From a virus, in IMG/VR virus record IMGVR_UViG_3300029985_000036, positions 22,570-86,569 of that record: a stretch of DNA of 64,000 nucleotides; one strand, given 5' to 3'. Below, piece by piece: positions 17,693-26,055 of the stretch. The notes below the pieces were generated by a model that worked only from the letters and a program-made list of their open reading frames with translations, had not been told where the DNA came from and ran no database searches. Position 1 is the first letter of the stretch. Every line of letters starts with the position of its first letter. A program made the position numbers and the translations under genes.

Positions 17693-17724
17693 GTAGAACA
17701 GGATCCTAATGGATCCTGTTCTAC
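17693..17724 (-). terminator. Hairpin terminator
   Basis: 14-base perfect arms with a TAAT loop, directly downstream of the metalloprotease gene on the minus strand and just before the next promoter. Confidence 0.6.
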
Positions 17725-17734
17725 TTATGGGATC

Positions 17735-19213
17735 TCAGAGATTTTTAAGTCGAGCGGCATGGTAGAACAGTGGGTTCTTAATTAGGTTATTAGATAGTTG
17801 TTGTAAGATGTCATAATCTGAAGAAAGGGAGGCTGTGCGCAGTCCATCGAGAACCGATCCTCGAGACAATATACGCATGATTGTTCCCCAGAATAGCTGG
17901 CGTATTTTAAATCCATTTGTCTTTTTTATGTCACTGATAGTTTTTAAAAGATCTTTTGTATCATTGACAAAATATACTCGAAGTTCATCACTCAAGGAAT
18001 CATCTTTGAAAACAACCATATTGTTATGAAGAATATGTTCGAGGCGTAGTAATATTGGATCATATACATTGTTGTTAATGTAGAAAAGCATGCCAAATGT
18101 AGATATAAGGAATCCAAGTGATCCAAGAATAACTTTAATTGTAGTATGGGCATTAATCGCATCTGTTATAACAGACCGTGCTGCACCAATTGTATCTAAT
18201 TTTTTTAAAGCAGAGGCTAAAGCTGCACCAAGACCATGTCTAGAAACAAACTCATCTGCAATACGTTCATTATAACCAGCATTGGATTCTGTTATTACGA
18301 GATCTGAAGACTTATGAGAACTGCTATTAATAGTTCCAAATCGACCAGCTTCCATCAATCGGGAAACAAATGCTGAGGCCAATGATCCTAAAAAGTTTAA
18401 GGCAATACTAAATATAACTGGATTCAGACTCTTATTTTGTGCAGGAGTATTTTTTATATCAACAATGATCGTATCGAATGCTTTAGACCATTCGGTATTT
18501 GGGTGTTGTTTGACTGCAGTTTCTAATGTTGAAAGAGTAGTTATAGCTGTGGTATCATCAGCATTTTCACTAAGATATCGAATACTATTACCTGCTATAT
18601 CTGCTCGATGATATACATCAGCCATGTGTTCATATATACTAATAGCATGACCACATTCATGTAGAATGACAGCAGCATGTTCTTCTGCTGTCCATGGAAC
18701 AATAGTAATATTAGTTTCGTTTCCAAGATACGTGCATACAAATAAATGTAATTGCATCAAATAGTTTGATGGTTTTGCAGTAAATGCACCTTTAGTTAAA
18801 TCGATTGTTGTATCGAGAGAATCAAATAATGTTGGATTAAATTCTGTATTGCTATACGAAGAAGTTCCAGAAAAGAAATCTTGTCCGATTTCTGATTCCA
18901 TCCAATCTGCATTTTTAAACATAGGAACCATCATACAATTAAATATCCTGGCATCATGGCACATCACCATAGTGTTCATATTTAATTCTGTGGTTAAAAG
19001 TTGTTGTACTTTTGGACCAAATACATCATTGCCATATTTTTTGGCTGCTTTTAATCGTGCACTCGTTGCAATTGGAATCTTACCATCTGGTAATATAATT
19101 CTTGTTGTTTCTATCCAAGTAAGAAATTCATTACAAATGCTCACTAATTTCTTAGCAAGTGAACTTTCTGTCTGAAAAGCAATTCGTTCAAAAGAAGCAA
19201 TGGATTCAAACAT
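17735..19213 (-). CDS. Membrane-associated zinc metalloprotease (HExxH)
   Basis: 492 residues from the ATG at 19213, which has GGGGAT upstream (the longer frame would need a TTG start). The zinc motif is H185-E-C-G-H189 (AAVILHECGHAIS), and a downstream NERIADEF provides the third ligand Glu in the E-x-x-A-D pattern of M48-like gluzincins. Two hydrophobic segments follow (around SIALNFLGSLASAF and IKVILGSLGFLISTFGMLF), so the protein is probably membrane-anchored. Substrate unknown: virion maturation or cleavage of host proteins are both possible. It is the largest of three HExxH proteins in this window. Confidence 0.75.
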   Translation of the reverse strand: MFESIASFERIAFQTESSLAKKLVSICNEFLTWIETTRIILPDGKIPIATSARLKAAKKYGNDVFGPKVQQLLTTELNMNTMVMCHDARIFNCMMVPMFKNADWMESEIGQDFFSGTSSYSNTEFNPTLFDSLDTTIDLTKGAFTAKPSNYLMQLHLFVCTYLGNETNITIVPWTAEEHAAVILHECGHAISIYEHMADVYHRADIAGNSIRYLSENADDTTAITTLSTLETAVKQHPNTEWSKAFDTIIVDIKNTPAQNKSLNPVIFSIALNFLGSLASAFVSRLMEAGRFGTINSSSHKSSDLVITESNAGYNERIADEFVSRHGLGAALASALKKLDTIGAARSVITDAINAHTTIKVILGSLGFLISTFGMLFYINNNVYDPILLRLEHILHNNMVVFKDDSLSDELRVYFVNDTKDLLKTISDIKKTNGFKIRQLFWGTIMRILSRGSVLDGLRTASLSSDYDILQQLSNNLIKNPLFYHAARLKNL

Positions 19214-19303
19214 AACACCAATCCCCAAAACCTACTATGTTGTATGCGACGGTCGGCTATAATAAGACCACTGCATACAACACAGTGGGGAAACTTATCA
19301 AAT

Positions 19304-19705
19304 TCAACTATGGGCCATTGGCTTGTGGCGAGAAGCAGCTGTTCTAAGAGGAAGTTGTGGCATAATCTGACGAATACGATCCGTTGCATATGCAACCATA
19401 CGTGCAGTATGACGATAGAGTAGTATTCCAACTGTAAGGTAAAGTAATTGTGCTATAATGGTAGTAAACATATCCCAGGATACCGGAACTGTAGGTATGC
19501 TTGTATAAAAGTTATACACAAGTAATATCACAGAAATCAAAATGGTTACATACGGAGACTGAATCTCTACATCATACCAAGCAACGGTTCGTTTGACCCG
19601 TTGAAGATAATGAATATTATCAGCAATTATGCAAGTAAAGAGTGCCAGTGTAACGAGCATCAATCCTACATTTGTCATTGAAATAATTACTGCGAGCATA
19701 CTCAT
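19304..19705 (-). CDS. Three-pass membrane protein, possible holin
   Basis: 133 residues with hydrophobic segments near residues 4-27, 51-68 and 78-97, and a positively charged C-terminal tail. This is the layout of many class I holins, but the family is not recognisable. Its ATG overlaps the stop of the preceding coiled-coil membrane gene, so the two are co-translated. Confidence 0.55.
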   Translation of the reverse strand: MSMLAVIISMTNVGLMLVTLALFTCIIADNIHYLQRVKRTVAWYDVEIQSPYVTILISVILLVYNFYTSIPTVPVSWDMFTTIIAQLLYLTVGILLYRHTARMVAYATDRIRQIMPQLPLRTAASRHKPMAHS

Positions 19706-20088
19706 TATTCCTTACAATCGGTTAGTGTTCCCAAGGATATCGTATCTGTTTGTAGCCCATCTAAAGCAGCAAGTCGCTGTTGTAGATGCTCGATAATGTG
19801 GTGTAAGGCATCTATCGTTTGCTGTAATTCTATATTGTTTACAGTAAGAATATTCTTCTCATTGACATGAACATTAACTGTTTCATGTGCAAGGTCTTTA
19901 AGCCGATTGGCTTCAGCAAGATCTTCAGTAAGTCGGATAATATAATCATTCTTCTGTAATTCCCGACGATCGTCGCGTTGGTCTGCAATAAACCGTCGAT
20001 AATAGGAATATACAAAACCGATCACAACAGCAGCATACCGAATAACGTCGAGATGTTGCTGTACCCACTGAATGAGAAGGGCTTCCAT
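19705..20088 (-). CDS. N-terminal membrane anchor plus coiled coil, possible spanin-like protein
   Basis: 127 residues: a membrane segment around residues 15-32 (IRYAAVVIGFVYSYY) followed by an RR-rich basic patch and a long heptad region to residue ~110. The build resembles inner-membrane spanins (Rz type), which span the periplasm during lysis. No partner outer-membrane lipoprotein is obvious next to it, so this is a suggestion from layout only. Confidence 0.5.
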   Translation of the reverse strand: MEALLIQWVQQHLDVIRYAAVVIGFVYSYYRRFIADQRDDRRELQKNDYIIRLTEDLAEANRLKDLAHETVNVHVNEKNILTVNNIELQQTIDALHHIIEHLQQRLAALDGLQTDTISLGTLTDCKE

Positions 20089-20144
20089 TCATTCATACTC
20101 CTATCCTTATGTCATATTAAACCCTCGGTATCATAATAACAAGC

Positions 20145-20183
20145 ATCAGATAGAACACGTCATAGCAACGTGTTCTATCTGAT
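20145..20183. terminator. Long hairpin terminator
   Basis: 16-base perfect arms and a 7-base loop, downstream of the gene ending at 20211 on the minus strand and upstream of the membrane cassette. Confidence 0.6.
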
Positions 20184-20210
20184 GGCCTTAAATATCAAGT
20201 AACAAGAAGA

Positions 20211-21365
20211 TCAAGCAGCTTCTGGTTCTGGACCAGTTGAATCTCCACCGATGCATCCCATAACAGTCAATGTATTATGAACTGCATTGAGAGACATGTT
20301 CAAAGCAGCCGACATACAACAGAGGTTCGAGGATACTTGACAATGGACCATATCGGCCTGTGTCGTCATACCACAAGAAAGTGCTTCTTCAGCATCGACC
20401 ACATCGTCAGCAATCGCATCATCAATTGCTGGTGGAACATCGTTGTCGATTGATGTGACAAAAATAGCGGCATCCCGCAACTTAGAAACGATATCGTCCT
20501 TGCGAGCGAGCAAGTCCTTGACAGCTCCGATAAGAGATTTGGTAGTTTCCAACAGATCTCCAAGATTCTCACTGGTATAACCATGACCAGTAAGAGAATT
20601 CTCTGTTGGTTCCATCTGAGATGGAACATCACTCAACTGAAGCTGATGTGGATTGGTCGGATTGATGAACAATCCAGTGTGGTTACCAAGTTGCTCGACG
20701 ATTGCTTCCAACTTCTCTTTGTAAACATCCATCGCATCCCGATCGGTCGGATCAGAAACAACAATGTCAATTTCTGGCAATGCTGCAATCAATGCTTCAA
20801 TGCAGTTGTTGACATCAGAATAATGTACTGCTTCTGCAGATCCTGCCAACACAGAATCATCTGTGAATCCGTTGGAGAACACAGCAAGATAATGCCCAAC
20901 TTCAGCATCGAGATCTTCAATCTGTTCAGAGGTGGTATCAAACAGAGTGTCAACCGTATCTGCACTACTGTTGATCCAATTTCCAATCACACCAGGTTCC
21001 GTATCCAGAGCCTCATCAAGGCCACCGAGTGCATTCTGGGTCCGGGGATCTGTCTGTCCTGTCGCAATCATATCGAGAGTTTCGGTGCTTGGAAGATTTG
21101 AGATAATATTGCTGATCCGATTTTTCGGATTAACAAATTCCATCAACGCACGATTGATCCCAAATGCCCGAACAACAGCTCGAAATTGTCGCATGTCGGT
21201 GTAATCATGAATACGATGATTCATGGATTCAATACCAACAGTAAGTGCCGTTGCTATTTTGGTATAACGTACACCAGCCAGAAGCTTCTGTCGTGCACCT
21301 TGAATCTGCATGATGTCATCCCGTGGCTGGGGGATGGTAGTGATGAGTGAAAGACCGTTAAACAT
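20211..21365 (-). CDS. Unknown acidic protein of a four-gene block
   Basis: 384 residues from the ATG at 21365 (AAAGGAG upstream). Asp/Glu-rich, mostly helical, with several Cys clustered near the C-terminus (HCQVSSNLCCMSAAL). It overlaps the end of the next gene upstream by 8 bases, so belongs to the same message. No family recognised. The block (20.2-24.7 kb) has the look of structural or internal virion proteins, which is inference. Confidence 0.65.
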   Translation of the reverse strand: MFNGLSLITTIPQPRDDIMQIQGARQKLLAGVRYTKIATALTVGIESMNHRIHDYTDMRQFRAVVRAFGINRALMEFVNPKNRISNIISNLPSTETLDMIATGQTDPRTQNALGGLDEALDTEPGVIGNWINSSADTVDTLFDTTSEQIEDLDAEVGHYLAVFSNGFTDDSVLAGSAEAVHYSDVNNCIEALIAALPEIDIVVSDPTDRDAMDVYKEKLEAIVEQLGNHTGLFINPTNPHQLQLSDVPSQMEPTENSLTGHGYTSENLGDLLETTKSLIGAVKDLLARKDDIVSKLRDAAIFVTSIDNDVPPAIDDAIADDVVDAEEALSCGMTTQADMVHCQVSSNLCCMSAALNMSLNAVHNTLTVMGCIGGDSTGPEPEAA

Positions 21366-22254
21366 TATCGACTCCTTTATTTCCATTCGCTTCGACGGTA
21401 AACGTAGCGGCATATCGAACGCCACCAAAGTAGAGAAGAACGGCATCGAGACTTTGAACGTACTCGATACCCCATCGTGAGATGGCCATAGTTTCATCAG
21501 AACAAGCCTGAATTAACATGGGATCAAATGGTATCGCTGCGAGTGTGAAATCAGTAATGTTCAATGTCCGATCATAAGACCGGTTAATGATTTCGTCACT
21601 GAACCGCAAAAGATTGAGATGATAATACCGACATCCGATATAAAAGACAATCTTCAAAGCATTAAGCAGACGCTTGCGTTCTGGTAATCGGAACATCTCA
21701 TCGAGTACTGCAATAGTACGAATGATAGCTTCTGATGATGACACACCACCACGCGGATATGTGGCATTATAATGACACGTCTCAACTACAGCTTCCATAC
21801 TGTCATGCCGCTGAACGCGTGAGTTGTCAGTACGGTTTTGCATTTTTGCAAAATGGTTGAGAGCGTGTACCACTTCACTCGTAAGACATTTGTCATCTCC
21901 AAATGCCTTAACAAGATCACGGGACATCGTGTCTGTGATCAATTTGTAAAGCACTTGAATGTTATACACAATTGAACTATTGGCAAAAGTCTGCAACTGG
22001 TTCTGTTGAAGACGACTGGTGGAAAGAGTTGCACCATATGCCTGTTCCAACACTGAAGTATCAAGATCCAGAGTGCCCATACGATGGCTGTAGAGCTTTA
22101 CCAGACCTGGACTGGGAAATGCAGATTCAGGGACATGACTGAGAAGTTGAATATAGGCATGAACCAGATGAAAAACATCATGGAAATAGCCAGGTTTCGG
22201 AGGATTAATATCCTCTGGCAATTCAAGATATGGAGCCGTAGTTCCCGTTGTCAT
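21358..22254 (-). CDS. Unknown protein of the four-gene block
   Basis: 298 residues, mixed composition, with helical middle. Starts eight bases after the next gene ends. No motif recognised. Its start has only a weak ribosome site (GTGAGAAC), as expected if translation is coupled to the gene upstream. Confidence 0.65.
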   Translation of the reverse strand: MTTGTTAPYLELPEDINPPKPGYFHDVFHLVHAYIQLLSHVPESAFPSPGLVKLYSHRMGTLDLDTSVLEQAYGATLSTSRLQQNQLQTFANSSIVYNIQVLYKLITDTMSRDLVKAFGDDKCLTSEVVHALNHFAKMQNRTDNSRVQRHDSMEAVVETCHYNATYPRGGVSSSEAIIRTIAVLDEMFRLPERKRLLNALKIVFYIGCRYYHLNLLRFSDEIINRSYDRTLNITDFTLAAIPFDPMLIQACSDETMAISRWGIEYVQSLDAVLLYFGGVRYAATFTVEANGNKGVDNV

Positions 22255-22261
22255 GGTGTTC

Positions 22262-23239
22262 TCACATCTGCTCGTAGCGGTCGATCAGTGCATCCAGTTT
22301 GGACAACTCGTCACTGTACTTCTGCAAAATCTCTTGTTTGCGAAGATATTCAGTAGACTGAGGATCCATCCGATCTGCATCCATCTGCAATACAACCAGT
22401 TTTGCCTGTACCCATTCACGCATTGCAATATTGCGCTTATACTTGGCACGAGAAAAATATCCAAAGGCTTCTCGTAAAAAGAGGATGGGCTGAAAAGCAG
22501 AGAATCCCTGCATGAGGTAACGGACACCAGGATAGTCATTAATATTGGCATAACTATCCAAGGTAGCGGCATCTGTATAAATTGAAACATCTCCGGTCTT
22601 GCGTACATTTTGCACGAGATACACAATCCCTCGAGTCGCACCACGGGAGAGAACATCTGTAACAAAATCAGCAACCGTCTTGCTTGAATTTTGAATAACA
22701 GCCATGCGATATGCAGGAGTTCGAATTGGATTATCTGGATTGTTATCCATCTGACCCAAGAAGAAACAGAACCAATCTGCTAGCAGACTTGAAAGATTAA
22801 TAAATCCAAAGATAGCAGCATGCGACAATTTCATCTGATCAAGTGCAATTTCACCATCATCCGTGCCGCCCTTGAATAACAAATCGAAATTGCTACGCAT
22901 GGTTTCATGATCTGCTAACACGATCTTTGTTGCAGCATAAATGCTACTGAAGAATTTAGAAGTTTCCTGTTGACGAGCACTTGAACTGAGTGATTTCACA
23001 TAGAGATCATAGCATTCTCGAGCCACAGTATTGCTTGTAGCACCACGTGTGGATAAAAGTTCTTTCTTGATATATTCAAACAATGCAGGATTGTGCTCAT
23101 ACGAGGAGATCACCAATCGCAAAGTGATGAGATTGTTATCAATCAGATCCAGAACATTGTTCTTATTGACGGGGTCGGCATCCTTGTGACGTTTAAACAT
23201 ATCAGCAAACATAGTGCTGATACTGCGAAAAATATCCAT
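22262..23239 (-). CDS. Unknown helical protein of the four-gene block
   Basis: 325 residues from the ATG at 23239 (AGAAGGAC upstream; the alternative TTG two codons earlier is less well spaced). Mostly helical, with a C-terminal charged helix (residues ~275-325). No motif recognised. Confidence 0.65.
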   Translation of the reverse strand: MDIFRSISTMFADMFKRHKDADPVNKNNVLDLIDNNLITLRLVISSYEHNPALFEYIKKELLSTRGATSNTVARECYDLYVKSLSSSARQQETSKFFSSIYAATKIVLADHETMRSNFDLLFKGGTDDGEIALDQMKLSHAAIFGFINLSSLLADWFCFFLGQMDNNPDNPIRTPAYRMAVIQNSSKTVADFVTDVLSRGATRGIVYLVQNVRKTGDVSIYTDAATLDSYANINDYPGVRYLMQGFSAFQPILFLREAFGYFSRAKYKRNIAMREWVQAKLVVLQMDADRMDPQSTEYLRKQEILQKYSDELSKLDALIDRYEQM

Positions 23240-23253
23240 TGACAATGTCCTTC

Positions 23254-24699
23254 TTAGAATTTAGGCGACCGGCCCTGGCCGAGGGCATTCATGACGGCCA
23301 CAAGGTCGAGACCGCTATCGCCCTTGTTCTTCAGTTTCATCTGATCGAAGGAAAAAGTCGCTTCGTCATCAAGACCGTTGTAATAAAAAGTAACCCGATC
23401 ATAGAGAGTGTCAACAACAACCAAGATCATTGCAAATGAGGTATTGAAAAAACTCTGACGAGATTGTGGGTTGGTAATATCAATACCACTTTCGACTTTT
23501 GCTCGCTGAACTGTTTCACGACTAAAGATCAATACCGAGTTGGCAATGTTGCGTGAACGAGCTGCCTGATCTTTCGTCAAGTTCATAAGAGCACGTCCGC
23601 GACTTGATGTCTGCTTATTAATAGCAGCATCAAGCACTCCCGTTGGATCCATGCGACGAAGCCGTTCCCGCCGAGTGGTAATGTCGCTGAGAGCAACAAG
23701 ATCTTTCCAAAATGAAATCTCACCGGTACGCCACTGCATTACACGTTGAGAAAAAGAAGGAATAATATCTTTACTGATAAAATGAACAGCCAATGCAGAT
23801 GGAATTAGGTATGGCGCTAGTTGAATGAGTAAATTCATTGTTACATTTGATAGAGGATTGTCAGGATTGGTAAGGGTGACTTCAATTACCTTACCTGCAG
23901 GAACATGATTATTACCATCAAGTTCAACTACTTTACCAGTGGCACTTGCTGAAGAAATAGTTCCTGCTGCAATCCCGACATTACGTTTTGCCAGTTTATC
24001 AGCGATTTCCTTTTCAATATCTGCTTTAGCAGCTTCTCGCTTATCTTTAGCAGCTTCTCGTACCGCACGCGCTTCATCAAATTTTGTACGAATGGCATCG
24101 CGGTCGGCCTCTCGGGTTGCACGAGCCAAATCAGCTGCTTCTCGAATCTCATCTCGTTTTTCGTCAGCTAACTTTTTAGCCTCTTCACGAGCGTTCTCAC
24201 GGGTAATACGATCGAGATCTGCTTGTCTTTTTTCCTGATCCTTGATAATATCACGGGCAGTTTTATCTATATCCCGTTGTTCACGATTGCGTTCACGCGT
24301 TTCCCGATCATGACTAGCGATTTGTCGTTCAAATTCATCATCCGCTGCACTGAATGTAGCAGCCACCGACTCGTGGGGTAGCATAGATTCAGTTGCTACC
24401 ACTCGCAACATCGACTGAACGTCACGATCTTTTGTAACAAATCGATTCATCTGCAATGCGGTTAATACAAATGCAGCATATTGAGTATGAACTGTCTTGA
24501 TGACATCAGTAACAATGGGATCTGCATACACAGCTTCGTCAATATAAACTCGACTGGTTATGCACAAAGGTTTAACGTATGACGTCAAACTGACTTGACC
24601 GGCATCCGCGATATCTTTACCACTATCCATTAGAGTATTTACTGTATTGTAGATCGTGGCAACGGAGGCGGCCGTTGCAGCAACTGAAATGGGATCCAT
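23254..24699 (-). CDS. Protein with a long charged helix, first gene of the block
   Basis: 481 residues. Residues ~125-240 are almost entirely Glu, Lys, Arg, Asp and Ala (for example RETRERNREQRDIDKTARD), typical of a single long alpha helix or coiled coil, flanked by two globular parts. Residues 1-30 are Ala/Ser-rich and weakly hydrophobic. Likely a rod-shaped virion or scaffold protein; function unknown. Confidence 0.65.
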   Translation of the reverse strand: MDPISVAATAASVATIYNTVNTLMDSGKDIADAGQVSLTSYVKPLCITSRVYIDEAVYADPIVTDVIKTVHTQYAAFVLTALQMNRFVTKDRDVQSMLRVVATESMLPHESVAATFSAADDEFERQIASHDRETRERNREQRDIDKTARDIIKDQEKRQADLDRITRENAREEAKKLADEKRDEIREAADLARATREADRDAIRTKFDEARAVREAAKDKREAAKADIEKEIADKLAKRNVGIAAGTISSASATGKVVELDGNNHVPAGKVIEVTLTNPDNPLSNVTMNLLIQLAPYLIPSALAVHFISKDIIPSFSQRVMQWRTGEISFWKDLVALSDITTRRERLRRMDPTGVLDAAINKQTSSRGRALMNLTKDQAARSRNIANSVLIFSRETVQRAKVESGIDITNPQSRQSFFNTSFAMILVVVDTLYDRVTFYYNGLDDEATFSFDQMKLKNKGDSGLDLVAVMNALGQGRSPKF

Positions 24700-24721
24700 G
24701 AACTACCACCTTTCTTTTTCT

Positions 24722-24745
24722 ACTAATATATCACTGAAAATAATA
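24722..24745 (-). promoter_or_regulatory. Possible promoter of the four-gene block
   Basis: Minus strand reads TTTTCAGTGATATATTAGTA, close to the core of the early motif (TTCAGATATATAYTAC) but without the upstream TTCAT block. It lies just before the first gene of the block. Confidence 0.35.
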
Positions 24746-24881
24746 CTAACGATAGACCATTATCGATGGAATACTATTTTCTTCATGTGAGTATGCCCAA
24801 AACTAATAGGCATCTAAACCATATTATGATTTGGCGCTAGTCTGCGCACTTATTGTCGATGCCACAAAATGGAATGGTAAT

Positions 24882-26030
24882 ATGGCCAATATCCCAACGG
24901 CGACACCTGCTCCAAGTTTAACCGCAGGTGCGGCTGCAATAACAAATTCTTTGTTGGATGCTCAGAGTGCAGCACTGGAGGAATTGTTTTCTCAGGCCAC
25001 TCAACAAACATTCCGTGCAGCAGGTACAGGAAGTTATCTTCAGCAATATCAAACTCTACTATCTCAATTTGATAGGTTTGGCATTAATGCCATGCTACCA
25101 AATCATGAGGTCGTTGGCTTTACATTTATTACCAGACCCAAATTAAATTTCTCAACAACATCCCTTCGACAAGATCGTATTTTGATGATGTTGGATACTC
25201 CAGATCCTGGAACTTTGCAATTTGCAATGCGTTGTTATTTGGACACGTATTATTCAAGTCGGTCTGATGTTCTACAAGTGGCTGCGAAATGTCCATTCTT
25301 CAATTCACAATCTCCTTTTTTAATTCCACTGTCAAACAATCTACTTTCTGTATCGGGATGGCCAGATCCAGTCATCGAAACTGAAACGACTGATGGTGGA
25401 TTTTTCAGTGAAGATATGACCATGGCTAAAGGTTCAGATCGACTGAATAAAACCTATGATATCACGTTGACATTTCGTGATATTCAAGGTGGATTTATTA
25501 TATCCATGTTGTGGATGTGGATCCATTATATCGAGTTAGTTGTTCGTGGTGATACCACTGCGTATCCTGAAGATATTGCTGCACGTCGGATAAATTATAC
25601 GTGTTCAATCTATCGTTTTGTAATGGATCCATCTCGTCAATTTATTACGAAATGGTCAAAAGCAACTGGTTGTTTTCCACGATCTGTGCCTATCGGTAAT
25701 ATCTTTAATTTCGGTGAACGAGAAAACTTTATCAAAAGTGCTGAACAATATTCAGTTCCATTCACTGTAAATAAAGTTGAAATCATGGATCCCATTATCT
25801 TTCGGGATTTTAACACAATTGTTAAACGATATTATCCGTTTGCTGGTAATCCAACTTCAGTTATAGCAGGAATGCAGGCACAAGACAATTTCATGGGTAT
25901 TCCTTATATCGATACATTAGGCGGTTTTAATAAATTGAATTTCTTGTTGGATCCAGGTACCACAGTAAAGGATCCCTTTATGGAAACACTGAAGCAGCTG
26001 AATGCTGCATATTTGGCAACACAGGCTTAG
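24882..26030 (+). CDS. Virion structural protein, tail/baseplate-like
   Basis: 382 residues from the ATG at 24882 (GGAATGG upstream); the frame extends 17 codons to a TTG that lacks a ribosome site. Beta-rich, with regions such as YDITLTFRDIQGGFIISML that resemble the tube/baseplate-type folds of tail proteins. It is followed 25 bases later by a 987-residue protein that looks like a baseplate component, so the two probably work together. Assignment rests on context and composition. Confidence 0.55.
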   Translation: MANIPTATPAPSLTAGAAAITNSLLDAQSAALEELFSQATQQTFRAAGTGSYLQQYQTLLSQFDRFGINAMLPNHEVVGFTFITRPKLNFSTTSLRQDRILMMLDTPDPGTLQFAMRCYLDTYYSSRSDVLQVAAKCPFFNSQSPFLIPLSNNLLSVSGWPDPVIETETTDGGFFSEDMTMAKGSDRLNKTYDITLTFRDIQGGFIISMLWMWIHYIELVVRGDTTAYPEDIAARRINYTCSIYRFVMDPSRQFITKWSKATGCFPRSVPIGNIFNFGERENFIKSAEQYSVPFTVNKVEIMDPIIFRDFNTIVKRYYPFAGNPTSVIAGMQAQDNFMGIPYIDTLGGFNKLNFLLDPGTTVKDPFMETLKQLNAAYLATQA

Positions 26031-26055
26031 AACTTGATCAGGAGAATAAGTTTCC

